From: Folioceros fuciformis | Taxonomy: Eukaryota > Anthocerotophyta > Anthocerotopsida > Anthocerotales | DNA length: 64,000 nt | Assembly (NCBI GenBank): GCA_049999805.1 | Contig: JBNGIO010005225.1 | Span: forward strand, 18,635-82,634 | Direction of reading: 5' to 3' | Shown here: positions 1 to 10,799 of the stretch, one piece after another | Layout: each line of letters begins with the position of its first letter | Numbering within the stretch: the stretch's first letter is position 1 | The notes under the pieces: model-generated | Told to the model about the DNA's origin: nothing | Database searches by the model: none | Seen by the model: only the letters and a program-made list of their open reading frames with translations | Made by a program: the position numbers and the translations under genes

Positions 1-887
1 CCTCCAACCTGCATCCATGTGGTTGTAGTCAGGCTCCGCCGCTGAGGGAATATAGCGATAGGAGTTTTCTGAATGTCGAAGACTCCTCATCCTTCTCAGA
101 TGTTCTTTTACTGTTTGCATTTTTTCTAAGGCTTTGGGGAACCTCCCTCCCAAGTCTCCGTTTTGACCAAATCACTGTGGAAGGGCATTCACAGTGTGTG
201 TATTCAACTCCATTGTTGTATCTAGTGTTGAAGTCCAGGGTTGTTTCGAGCGGCCGAGAAGGTTGTCTCCTAACGCTGCATGATTGGCATTGTACAACCG
301 CTCCTGTGAAGAACTGGGGAAATGTAAGCTTGATTTATCCAATGGCGGCTGTCCAAGTATTTTGGATAATCCTCCTGGAGGTATTGAGACTTGTGGCAAG
401 AAACGTTGGAAGACTTGGCTTGCTCATTTTCTGTTCCGCTTTTGGCTTAGCTCTCTGGCAGAGGCAAGAAGACGTATATTAGAGACGCTTGACAATGGGA
501 GTGACCGATGTTGTTGGTTCTTTGTATCTAGGTAGACTTTGGTGGTAGTAAATTCGATGCTCCCACACAGTTGCTTTTATGAGCATCATGAGGCACAGAC
601 TTTGTGCAAAACGAGGTTTGGTATGCTCATTTGCACAAGCTGGTGAAGAAGTTGACTATATGCTTCGTATGTGCTAACTGCAAACCACAGCTGTTTTGCC
701 TGCGAGTCATGGCATTGCTGCCTGGATTGTTCCTATTAAGTTTGTTGCTGGCACAGTTTTTATACTCAGCAACGTAATGGTTTCCAAGTGAAAAAGTGCA
801 AATGGGTGGTACACCGGGACCTTCCAGGCGGATCGCTTTCCCCGTATACCGCCTCCTGGATTCAACACGCCCGTACTGGAGGAGACC
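1..887. other. No gene recognised at left edge
   Basis: Two short overlapping open frames lie at about 177-535 on the plus strand, but neither resembles a family I know and their frames compete. The stretch could be the 3' end of a gene lying outside the window or plain intergenic DNA. Nothing else is visible before the PPR remnant. Confidence 0.4.
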
Positions 888-2015
888 GCAAGCGAATTAT
901 GTCGGCATCGACAGTTCAGTGAGGCGTTGAAGCTCCAGGAATTCAGCTGGGTGTGTCAGATCGTGTGGACTTCAAATCTCTCTTTCAAATGACCCTCAAA
1001 GAACGTGTAGCTAGCGAGGATCTTCCTCTTGGGGTGGCGCCTGGTGCATGCCCTTCGTTTCAAAGGAGGGCATGAGTTGGACACGTTCCTGTACAACAAG
1101 GTTCTGCGAATGCACGCTTCCCATGCTAAACTGAAAGAATCCATGGATGTGTTCGACATGGTCGCTGCACGGGATGCTGTCACTTTGTCTGGCGTGATCC
1201 CTGTGCATGTTAAATATGTACAACGTACGCAGTCCGTCCAGCTGTACCATCCGATGGGAAGGTCAGGTCTGAAGCCCGATGGCCATGTGCTTCTAGCAGC
1301 GTTGCAGGCTTGTGCTCGGGAAGGAGGCTTGAGAGCTGGGGAGGAGGTGCGTGCTGACCCTGAAGGCCAGGGGTGTTGAGCCCAATTGGTAAGTTTGTGC
1401 ACGTGGTTACTTGGTGGACATGTATGCAAAGTGCGGCAGGTTGGAAGCCCGGAGAGTTTTTGTCGAGCTTCCTGACAAGAATTTGATTGCTTGGAGTACC
1501 GCTCTCACAAGGGGACGTGGCAGAAGGCCATAGATTTGTGGAGGTGTGTGCACCAGGAAGGCATCGTTGCCGTTGACACTGTGACATTTGTGTCCCTCCT
1601 GCAGGCATGCTCAAAACTTGGCACATTGGCTTTGGAGAATGGGAGAGGCAACTGCATGCCCAAATTACAGAATAAGGACTTCAAGCTGAGGTGGTTATGG
1701 CCAGTAGCCTGGTCAACATGTTTTCCAGGTGTGGCAACTCTTGGAGTGTTTTGACACATTCGACACTGTGACATTTGTTTGCCTCCTGCACGCGTGTGCA
1801 AGTGTTTGTGGGTGTCTTTGGCTGTTGGAGAAGGGAGGCTGTTCCATGCACGAATAACAGAACAGGGAATTTGGGCCCACTTATTTATAACCGACAGTTT
1901 TGTTAAGATCGATCCAAAGTGTGGCAGTCGACACGATGCTAGGTGCGTGCTTGACGGACTTCTTTCTTAAGAAGGACGGTGACATGGGGACGCCACGATA
2001 TCGGGGAATCTTCAT
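888..2015 (+). pseudogene. Decayed PLS-class PPR gene copy
   Basis: All three forward frames carry pieces colinear with the intact PPR gene at 2492-5818. A match to its RLCQQGQVTEA segment is seen near 888, the RLVHAL / DTFLYNKVLRMHASHAKL segment at 1035-1130, PDGHVLLAALQACA near 1277, YLVDMYAKCGRLEARRVF near 1408, VTFVSLLQACSKLGTLALE near 1580, and LVNMF near 1710. Small insertions and deletions and stop codons separate them, for example the TGA at 1377-1379 and the frame change near 1030. The copy ends near 2015, inside a segment like the repeat junction LKKD-VVTW. It is a truncated, frameshifted duplicate of the neighbouring gene, not a functional reading frame. Confidence 0.85.
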
Positions 2016-2491
2016 CGGGGAGTAGGACATGAAGCACGTTGATCGCCATAAATGCATACTTCAGAACATCCTTTGTTTTGGATATTTGGCTGGGACATGT
2101 CCTACTATGTATGTACATATATATGTAGATAGGTCAAAGAATTGAGAGTGTGCCCATATTACGGTGCCGATTAGAATGCGTGGGAAATGGATCCGTTGAG
2201 GAATTGAAGCTCGCTCCTACAGCATGCTCTGATCAAAGTGATGGCATCCGCAAACCGCCTGGCATACGTTGCCTTTCCATGTTGGTGTCCTTGAGGCACC
2301 TCTGCCTCTGGCCCAACCTCCTGTGCGCTGTAGAAATGCATTCAGGGTAGATTTAGCGTGTGATCCTGCTAGGCCATGGCTGCCCGTGACGTGAGCAGGT
2401 ATCATGGCAATACCTTCCAGGAGCGAAGTACTGACAGACAACGAAGTGGCATGGTGCAAAACATAGCAAGAAAATCAGCTGGTCCAAGACG
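2016..2491. other. Upstream region of PPR gene
   Basis: This spacer separates the PPR remnant from the intact PPR gene. A plus-strand open frame from 2376 overlaps the start of the PPR gene in another phase and has no recognisable motif, so it is treated as a shadow. No clear promoter element is seen. Confidence 0.4.
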
Positions 2492-5400
2492 ATGGTGGGC
2501 TGGAGACGAGTCTTCCAGCTACGAGGATCTCGTGTGGCAAAAACTGTTTCAGGATCAACATTGCAGCAAAAGAAGAATTCGTGGTGGCACAGGGATTTCC
2601 AAGAGGTGCGGTGGCTGGACAATTCCGATAGGCCAGCTCCTGTGTACGAGGCCCAGGTACGTGCTCCGGATCTGCACCTGGGTGGAGCAGATAGTGACTT
2701 TTGTTGGCCTGCAGGATGGGAGGGTGGGGTAATGGCCGAGATCACGGCAAGGTTATGTCAGCAGGGGCAGGTGACTGAGGCCGTGGAGGCGCTGGGAGTT
2801 TTGGTGTACATGGACTGCTATGTTTCAATCTCTCTGTTTTACGCAGTCCTGAAGGAGTGTGAGGCTAAGAAGGATTTGGCTCTGGGCCGTCTAGTTCATG
2901 CTCTGACTGTGAAGAAGGGGTATGAGTCGGACACTTTTCTGTGCAATCACATCCTGCGAATGTATGCTTCTCACGCCAAGTTGCAGGAGGCTCTGGATGT
3001 GTTCCTCATGGTTGCCACACCAGATGCCTTCACGTGGTCTGCCATAATTTCTGCGCATGTCAAACATGGACAGGATAAGGAGGCAGTACAACTGTATTAT
3101 CGGATGCGCAGGTCAAGTACGAAGCCAGACGGCCATGTGTTTGTAGCAGCACTTCAGGCTTGTGCAAAGGGAGCAGACTTAAAATCTGGGCAGCAAGTGC
3201 ATGCTGATCTATTGGCTAGTGGCGTGGAGCGTAATCTGTTTGTTTCTACTTGTTTGGTGGACATGTATGCGAAGTGTGGCAGCTTGGAGGAGTCTCGAAG
3301 AGTTTTTGACGGCCTTGACAGGAAGAATGTGGTGACTTGGAATGCTATGATAGCAGGGTATTCCCAGCAAGGCATGGGGCAGGAAGCTCTTCGTCTTTAC
3401 CGTGCTATGCAAGGAGAAGGGTTGGCTGTATTCGATTCTGTTACATTTGTCTCTCTCCTGCAGGCATGTGCAAGCGTGGGTATCCCGGCTTTGGAAATGG
3501 GAAAGGAGCTGCATGCCCAAATCGGAGAACAAGGGCTTGAGCTTGATGTGTTTGTTGCCAGCAGTTTGGTAAACATGTATGCAAAGTGTGGCAGACTGGA
3601 GGATGCCCGGACTGTGTTTGACAGAGTTGCTAATAAGCATGTAGAGACTTGGAATGCTATGATAACAGGATATTCCAAGGAAGGCGAGGTAGAGAGCGCC
3701 CTCCATCTTTACAGAGCAATGCGTGAAGAAGGCATGGTTACACCCAGCTCTGTGACATTTGTGTGCCTGTTGCAGGCTTGTGCGAATGTGGGTGCCCGAG
3801 CATTGGAGAACGGTAAGCAGCTCCATGCAGAACTTAAAGGATACGGGCTTCACTTGGATGTTCTTGTAGCCAACAGTCTTGTAAACATGTATGCTAAGTG
3901 CGGTAGCCTGGAGGATGCGTATGGCGTGTTTCATGGACTCACTCAAAAAGACGTGGTGACCTGGAACGCCATGATAGCAGGTTATGCACAACATGAAATG
4001 GGGCAGCAAGCCCTCTGTGTTTACGATGCTATGCAAGAAGAAGCCATCGTTGCACCGGATGCTGTGACGTTTGTGTGTCTCCTTCAGGCATGTGCTTGTT
4101 TGGGCCCCTCGGCGTTGGACAAGGGAAAGCAGATTCACACACGAATTAACGAACAAGGACTTGAAGCAGATATCTTTGTCGGCAGCAGCTTGGTAGGCAT
4201 GTACGCAAAGTGTGAAAGCCTACAGGACGCCAGGACTATCTTCGATGGACTCCGCAGGAAAGATGCAGTGACATGGAGTGCCATGATAGCAGGATACTCC
4301 CAGCAGAACATGGGGCAGGAGGCCCTCCGTCTCTACTGTGCCATGCAAGAAGAGGGCATTGCTGCACCCGATTCTGTGATGTTTGTCTCGCTCTTGCAGG
4401 CATGTGCAAGTGTAGGCACCCTGGCTCTGGAGAAGGGAAAGCAGATTCATGCACAAACTAGAGAACAAGGGCTCGAGGCTGATGTCTTTGTTGCCAACAG
4501 CTTGGTAAGCATGTATTCGAAGTGTGGCAGCGTAGAGGATGCTCGGGGTGTGTTTGAGGGCGTTCTTCAGAAAGATCTGGTGACTTGGAATGCTATGATT
4601 GCAGGATATTCTCAGCAGGCCATGGGGCAGGAAGCGCTTTGTCTTTACCGGGCCATGCAAGAGAGAGGCTTAGTGGTATCCGATTCTTTGACATTGGTGT
4701 TTCTTCTGCAGGCATGTGCAAGTTTGGGTACCTTGGGTTTGGACAGAGGGGAACAGCTTCATGCACAAATCAGAGAACTAGGGTTTGAATCTGATGTGTT
4801 TGTTGCCAGTAGTGTGATAAACATGTATGTCAAGTGCGGCAGCCTAAAGAACGCCCGCATCGTGTTTGATGAACTTCATGATAAAAATGTTGTGACGTGG
4901 AGTGCCATGATAGCTGGATATTCTCAGCAGGGTATGGGGCCGGAAGCCCTCAGCCTGTACAAGGCTATGCAAGAAGAGGGTCTTGTTGCACCCAATTCTG
5001 TGACCTTTGTGAGCCTCCTTCAGGCATGTGCTGGTATGGCTGCTTTGCAAGTGGGAAGGCAGCTTCACGCACAGATTAAAGAAAAAGAGCTTGAAGGGGA
5101 TATGCTTGTAGCTGGCGGTTTGATAAATATGTACGGGAAGTGTGGTAGTATGCTTGATGCACAGCTGGTGTTTGAGGCGTTGCCCGAAAGAGATGCTGTT
5201 ATCTGGAATGCGCTGATCGCAGGATACACTCGTCAAGGAGACAGTGAAGACGTCTTTCACCTTGTCCTGAAAATGAGACAGGATGGCATACAGCCAGACG
5301 ATGTCACATTCCTCAGTGTGCTAACAGTATGCAGTCATACTGGTCTAGTGAACAAGGGACGGGAGTATTTTGAGGCTATGCCCGCACACCATGGCATCAC

Positions 5401-5818
5401 CCCCAGGACAGATCACTACGCATGTATGGTGGATCTTCTGGGTCGTGCAGGACACCTGGACGAGGCATTTTCTTTAGTTAGGACAATGCCTGTACTGCGT
5501 GGTGCTTCAGTTTGGCACTCTCTCTTGAGTGCTTGCAGCAAGTGGAGCAATGTGGAGATGGGACGCCATGCTTTCGATGAAGCGGTGGCGCTAGACAAGA
5601 AGGATGCAGCAGCATATGCCATGATGTCAAATATATACAGAGGTGCCAAGATGTGGGAGCAAGCCCAGGAAATGCAGGCGAGGAGAATACAAATGAGGGC
5701 ATGGAAGCAGCCTGGCCAGAGCTGGTGGACAGACATAGGAGGAGTAGTGCATTGTTTTTTTGTTGGAGACAAATTTGCATCCTACCAGTTAAGCAATTCT
5801 GAATCAAAGCTTCTGTAA
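2492..5818 (+). CDS. PLS-class PPR protein with E/E+ end, no DYW domain
   Basis: An intronless 1108-codon frame. After a weakly conserved N-terminal part of about 80 residues it is built from about eight successive P-L-S triplets of about 104 residues each. Each has the landmarks IAGYSQQGMGQEAL, VTFVSLLQACASVG, GKQLHAQIREQG and LVNMYAKCGSLEDA. The triplets are unusually alike. The C-terminus, from about residue 970, is an E/E+ type extension (MVDLLGRAG, WHSLLSAC, SWWTD.GGVVH.F.VGD), and the protein stops without a DYW deaminase domain. By family knowledge, PLS-E proteins bind organellar RNA sequence-specifically and act mainly in C-to-U editing, borrowing a DYW partner. The organelle cannot be told. 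The first ATG is used; Met80 (2729), where similarity to the paralogue at 57 kb begins, is an alternative start. Confidence 0.88.
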   Translation: MVGWRRVFQLRGSRVAKTVSGSTLQQKKNSWWHRDFQEVRWLDNSDRPAPVYEAQVRAPDLHLGGADSDFCWPAGWEGGVMAEITARLCQQGQVTEAVEALGVLVYMDCYVSISLFYAVLKECEAKKDLALGRLVHALTVKKGYESDTFLCNHILRMYASHAKLQEALDVFLMVATPDAFTWSAIISAHVKHGQDKEAVQLYYRMRRSSTKPDGHVFVAALQACAKGADLKSGQQVHADLLASGVERNLFVSTCLVDMYAKCGSLEESRRVFDGLDRKNVVTWNAMIAGYSQQGMGQEALRLYRAMQGEGLAVFDSVTFVSLLQACASVGIPALEMGKELHAQIGEQGLELDVFVASSLVNMYAKCGRLEDARTVFDRVANKHVETWNAMITGYSKEGEVESALHLYRAMREEGMVTPSSVTFVCLLQACANVGARALENGKQLHAELKGYGLHLDVLVANSLVNMYAKCGSLEDAYGVFHGLTQKDVVTWNAMIAGYAQHEMGQQALCVYDAMQEEAIVAPDAVTFVCLLQACACLGPSALDKGKQIHTRINEQGLEADIFVGSSLVGMYAKCESLQDARTIFDGLRRKDAVTWSAMIAGYSQQNMGQEALRLYCAMQEEGIAAPDSVMFVSLLQACASVGTLALEKGKQIHAQTREQGLEADVFVANSLVSMYSKCGSVEDARGVFEGVLQKDLVTWNAMIAGYSQQAMGQEALCLYRAMQERGLVVSDSLTLVFLLQACASLGTLGLDRGEQLHAQIRELGFESDVFVASSVINMYVKCGSLKNARIVFDELHDKNVVTWSAMIAGYSQQGMGPEALSLYKAMQEEGLVAPNSVTFVSLLQACAGMAALQVGRQLHAQIKEKELEGDMLVAGGLINMYGKCGSMLDAQLVFEALPERDAVIWNALIAGYTRQGDSEDVFHLVLKMRQDGIQPDDVTFLSVLTVCSHTGLVNKGREYFEAMPAHHGITPRTDHYACMVDLLGRAGHLDEAFSLVRTMPVLRGASVWHSLLSACSKWSNVEMGRHAFDEAVALDKKDAAAYAMMSNIYRGAKMWEQAQEMQARRIQMRAWKQPGQSWWTDIGGVVHCFFVGDKFASYQLSNSESKLL

Positions 5819-6201
5819 CGACCCACAGCGCTCACGCGTGATTTGGCTGCTCTGGGATACGCGTAGGTCATGGTGACCCTACATTTCCCTCAAGGCCATT
5901 TAGGCCCGTGTGTGCTGGTTGCTGCACACAACCTCCAATTCTTCTGATCGTCTTAGCAGTCTGAAACAGGATGACTCACTTAGGTCAAAAAATATGTACC
6001 ATATACATACACCTAATATTATGAAATATTTGTATGCTCGATCACAAAACAGTATCTAATAGGAAGAAACGAAAGAGGAAGATCCGGTGAATCCCATAGC
6101 TGTATACAGTATATATGCAGACTATCCGGAGTCCGCGTTTTCATAGAAGCTGCCGCTTTCCGTTCTACCTCTGCCCTTCCGGAGGTTGAGAGCGGAACGC
6201 C
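5819..6201. other. Spacer before BUD31
   Basis: Holds the 3' end of the PPR gene and the upstream region of the BUD31 homologue. An AT-rich stretch at about 6100-6120 (TATACAGTATATATG) lies about 85 bp before the ATG and could be a TATA-like element; this is only suggestive. Confidence 0.3.
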
Positions 6202-6639
6202 ATGCCGAAGGTTCGAACGAGTCGCACGCGGTATCCAGAGGGATGGGAGCTGATCGAGCCGACGCTGAGGGATCTGGAAGGGAAGATGCGGGAAGCTGAG
6301 AATGATTCGCATGATGGGAAGCGGAGGTGCGAGGCGCTGTGGCCAATTTTTAAGATCGCACACCAGAAGAGCAGATACATCTTCGACTTGTATTACAGGC
6401 GATCGGCCATTTCACAGGAGCTGTTCGAGTTTTGTGTGGAGCAAGGCTATGCAGACAAGGGCCTCATTGCAAAGTGGAAGAAACCAGGCTACGAGCGCCT
6501 TTGCTGTCTGCGCTGCATCCAGCCACGAGACACCAACTTCGGGACGACCTGCGTGTGTCGGGTTCCCAAGCATTTGAGAGAGGAGAAGGTGATAGAGTGT
6601 GTTCACTGCGGGTGTAAAGGATGTGCTAGTGGGGACTGA
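6202..6639 (+). CDS. BUD31: BUD31 / G10 spliceosome protein
   Basis: An intronless frame of 145 residues, the normal length of the G10/BUD31 family. The start MPKVRTSR, the block [59 protein letters not shown] and the cysteine-rich end ([22 protein letters not shown]) match the family along its whole length. The C-terminal cysteines bind zinc. BUD31 is a core component of the catalytically active spliceosome (NTC-related group) in the nucleus. The gene runs towards the minus-strand sugar-kinase gene and ends about 540 bp from its stop. No intron is seen, unlike most neighbours. Confidence 0.97.
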   Translation: MPKVRTSRTRYPEGWELIEPTLRDLEGKMREAENDSHDGKRRCEALWPIFKIAHQKSRYIFDLYYRRSAISQELFEFCVEQGYADKGLIAKWKKPGYERLCCLRCIQPRDTNFGTTCVCRVPKHLREEKVIECVHCGCKGCASGD

Positions 6640-7181
6640 CTCGTTCAGCATAGGGCGTAGAACTCTCCTGGCCAAGGGCCGCATGGCACAGGCACGAGGT
6701 TTTGTCGTCTTGACCAGGTGCCGTTGACAGGCGGCTTCATGCGCACGTCGGGCAAGGTCAGAAACAACGGGACTTAGATTGTAAAAATTCTTCCTCACTT
6801 TTGCTAGGTTTGACATCTCAGATGCCTGTATACTAGATGAGCTGAGTGTAGGTTTGGTGAATTCTTTCCGTGGAAGAGGTGCTGGACACGATGATTTAAC
6901 TGATTCCAGTCTGCGGTAGATATCGCAGATTCTACCAGTCTCAACACTGTTGAGGTGAGAATGAAGTATTGCAGATTGATACTCCTTGTGCATGGCAGAA
7001 GTGCTGCGTCGTATCCCAGTCTCCCACCTGGATCATTATGTATTGGAAGTCTGGTACGCGATGCCACAAACTTGAGCCTGAGGAAGGCTAAACGTTATTG
7101 GCTAACCAAGATTTCTGATGGGTGTCAGAACTTCTGTCTCTGCATTGAAGTAGTTTCACGAGATTCAGTCACACCACTAGG
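6640..7181. other. Convergent intergenic spacer
   Basis: Lies between the 3' ends of BUD31 (plus) and the FGGY kinase gene (minus), so it should hold both 3' untranslated regions. I see no gene or RNA in it. Confidence 0.5.
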
Positions 7182-10100
7182 TCACGCTAGGGCCTCTGCC
7201 ATCATATTGAAGTAAGATTGCTGTTGCTCATAGAGGGACAGAAAGATCGCATATTTCGCATCGTGATACTTCTTCACTCGTTCATCACGATCAGGCTCCA
7301 CGATCTAATACACGCAAAGTCCCCCGTCAGTACTGCACCCTTGGCAGAATAGTTCACACGTGGTCCTGCAAATCTAACTGCACAGAGTAAGGTTCCATAC
7401 CATGCCGGGGGCATTCATCGCTCGCATTGCCTCATGAACGCTCACATATCGCTTCGCCGCAACAGCTCCTAGGATGGCAGAACCTAGTAGAACAGACTCG
7501 TTTTCCCTTGGCAAGACTACTGGACAACCTGGAAAAACAGGAGGGCAGTACAATTCAGAATCTACGTTGTACTCCACAAAGAGCAATTGACCTATACAGA
7601 AGGAGACAACGCTGTGAGCAACCGTGTAACAGTAGAACTTCTTGGTAGGCATATGATACGGCGTCTCACCAATTATGTCAGCATGCGACTGCAGAAACAG
7701 TTTGTTCTTGGAAAGCCCCCCACAAGCCAGCAGAGTGTTGATCTACAAAGTGCACCATGAACAACAGATTACTTTGTGCCAGCTTTTCGACCAAGATCAA
7801 ACCCTTACAGATAAACTGAAGTAAACCTAATAGCACGTCCAAAGGCAATGAGATTACCTGCAATCCATGGGAATTACAGTGTTCAACGATTTGACGAGTT
7901 CCATATGCGATGCTCTGCACAGCGGCAAGGTAGAGAATTGCAAGATTTGCTTCACTGCCGTCAAGGTTCAGCCCTGTAATCACGCCCTTAGCTCTTGGAT
8001 CCGCCTTAGGAGACCTAACATGAGCAGGAGGAACATTATCTCTGGACAGGAAACCAACATATCTGTAAAGATGGTGATAGCTTGTTGGCCAAAGATCACC
8101 TGTTGCCATGAAAATCTGGAAGTACATGCAGATCTCTTGTCAAAGCTGCTAGGAAGGGCACCTCGGGATTGGAAGCGAGTTTCTCCAGGAGATTGTTGAG
8201 CAGCTCAAATATGGATATTTCTGTCATCAACAAGTGCGCATCAGCAGCAAACCCTTACACATCACGTGAAAGGCATCAACCGACGCACTTCACCCACTTT
8301 GCGAAGCTGCACGGTTTGCAAGAGTTGGGGCAGCAACGTGATTATCCACTAGGTAATCTAGAAGAGCACCCGTTGCACTTTGACCTCCTTCGGTCAACCA
8401 AAACTCTGGAACCATTGCTGGAACAAGCCCCAGTGCAGTGGGTTAGATGAGCTACAGTAACACAGTCTCCAATTCCAAGGGAGGGCAAACGTTCGCTTAC
8501 CTGACCAATATGGTCCCCACACACCAGGAATGAAGATTTTTTTTTGAGACAGTGCCATATGGCAAGTGGATGTTCCACACACTAATACCATTCTGTGGCA
8601 CAGTGCCTCGTTTGGGTCCAGCGCCTCATATTCTGAGATATCTTCCACTGAAGGAGTCTCCACCTCATCAGCGAAGCGGACACGCATCTTTCTAGGTTCA
8701 CTTGGGGCCTTTACCTCATCAGTAGTTTCAGATGTGACATTGGAGTCCTCAGAAGCACTGTCCGCTGGTTTTGATTCCTGTGGCAGTTCCGCCACTTGAA
8801 CACGCTGCAAAGGCAGAACTGATCTTTGCAACTGCTGAGCTACTCCAGGAGAGATGCTTTCCATCACTCCGACTCCGCCAGCATGGGCATCAATAAGCGC
8901 AGTTGCAACAGGGGTCCCTTCGCGTAGACCAAGCTCCTGCACACCCAATGGTGTATGTCAGCACCGAGGGAATTCTCACAACCTGCCAATGCAGGATGAG
9001 ACCGATATTCTATGTTCAAGTGGCAACTGAGTAGTTGTTACAGAACAACACCACATGTCATGGTGAAGTCCAGAACATGTCATCTTGGGTTATCCAATGG
9101 TGAAAGTGTTAACCATGAAGTTATCTGCAAGAGAAAGACAACCCGGATGTCACTGGTTACCTGTGAAGCTAAACGAGTGAGACCAAGACCCAATGGATGA
9201 CCTGGAAAGGCTAAGTTTCTTCCTGACACACAGAGGAGACAGATTGACACGGTTATAATCTTCCTGTTTCCATAAATTCAACAAGAAAGAGCTGTTATGC
9301 ATCCATCATCTGCAGAAAGCTACCTATTTTTGTGTAACGACCATCAACAAGTTCACCAAGTCCTACTTCTTGCCAGAAAACGTCATCCCAACCACACGCT
9401 TGCATAGCTGCAGAGTCTTCACTATCCATCTGCTCTAAGTGTGCATGCCCCATGTAGGTCCACTTGCAAACAGCTGTGCACAAGCTCCGAGTGTCATCCC
9501 CTGTGGCCCTGAAGAGTGCAAGAATTAGTGACTCCCAAACTTTCGCCAAACGCAATGGCTGCAGGTGAAGTGCAATGGGAACGGAGACACATTGAAAGAG
9601 GAACCTGTAAGTCAGCCAATCGCTCAGATCCATCCACCGAAAAGCGACAGCCCAGCTCTGTGGCAGGTTCTCTTTCACCCACAGTAGCTACATGAGCGAT
9701 GATGGCGGATCAAACCCAAAGCCATGGATACAACAGTGCGGACTTGAAGCAGGAATCCACTCTGAAGAACAGTTAGAGTTCCCCATCACTGGCCTACCTT
9801 TGGCGGCTGCATCTCAGGCGACAAGGCCCCGCCCACAAATTGCAAGACAGGTGAGCGGGTAGCATTAATGCGCTCCGTCTGCTCTACAGCCCGGTGGTCC
9901 ATCCAAACAATCACGTTCCGCCTTGCATCTCCACTCCAAGACACGGTGACAGGGGAATCGTCTGCTCCCAACGCAACTGCAAAAAAGCAGCAGAGCGCAC
10001 ATTCCCAACTGTGGACGCAAAGAGAGCCATAATCAAAGGTAGGTACACTCATCCACAACAACGAGACTACGCACCCAGGGAGCAGGTAGCAGCAAAGCCT

Positions 10101-10612
10101 ATGCCTTTGATATCTGCTGCACCCACAGCTGCCTTGCCACACACTCCTCTCACAGCAGCACATATTGCATGCCATATGTCCGTGGAGGATTGCTGCACCC
10201 AACACCAGTCAGTCAGGCACCCATCACCCTCACACGCCGACAGCCTCAAATCTGCCTGCGTGAGCTCAGCAGCAACACACCTCAACGCAGTCGCCTTCTT
10301 TCCAGATTTGGATAGGACTGCTGGACGTCCCCAGCAGCCTCCCTTCCGCATCAAATACCCCTGCGTTCACCACACTCTCAGCTCCTTCAACGCATGCTCG
10401 TCTTCCGCGCTCTCATAGCCAAAATTGCATCGCAGGCAGGTGTGGAGGCGGAATTGAGAGTGCAAGCCCGAGCGCGAACCTGCACGCGCGCTGCCAGTAC
10501 CCACGTCAACGCCCAGGTAGAGCGATCGCAAGACAGCGGGAGCCTGCGCCACAGGGTCTGCAAGAGAAGAGGATCTGGCGAAGGAGGTAGATCGGGATCT
10601 GGAGAGGTCCAT
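7182..10612 (-). CDS. FGGY-family carbohydrate (ribulose-type) kinase
   Basis: Fourteen exons in consistent phase, read on the minus strand: 10480-10612, 10281-10360, 10075-10192, 9798-9976, 9605-9687, 9324-9508, 9161-9222, 8501-8936, 8298-8417, 8100-8220, 7858-8014, 7670-7742, 7401-7528, 7182-7304. They give 665 residues. The N-terminal sugar-kinase signature [15 protein letters not shown] is followed by [95 protein letters not shown] and the C-terminal ATPase-domain block LACGGLSKN / [22 protein letters not shown]. This is the subgroup containing plant and human FGGY, which phosphorylates D-ribulose. Exon 8 carries an acidic insert of about 60 residues before [10 protein letters not shown]. 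The gene starts 187 bp from the divergent PPR gene. Confidence 0.93.
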
Positions 10613-10799
10613 GACGCTGGTGCGGAGTCGCTACAGGCCAGGCTCACGCAACCATTTGCTCAACATCCGAGCCGAGCCTGCTGCTCCCACGGATCCCCTC
10701 CCGTCCCACAGTAAAACGTCTCCTCCAACTTCAGAAAGCTTCCGCTGCCCGCAACTCTAGACCCGACTAATCAGCAGCAGCAGGAGTGCGGCGTGGCGC
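10613..10799. promoter_or_regulatory. Probable shared (bidirectional) promoter region
   Basis: Only 187 bp separate the start codon of the FGGY kinase (minus) from the first start codon of the EMB2453-like PPR gene (plus). Both promoters and both 5' leaders must fit here or overlap the genes. The segment is GC-rich and shows no clear TATA box. The role is inferred from the layout only. Confidence 0.5.

Noticed and set aside
2376-2732. 118-codon plus-strand frame before the PPR gene
   Set aside because: It overlaps the PPR frame in another phase and shows no recognisable domain.
3209-4156. 315-codon minus-strand frame inside the PPR gene
   Set aside because: Antisense shadow kept open by the repeated codon pattern of the PPR modules.
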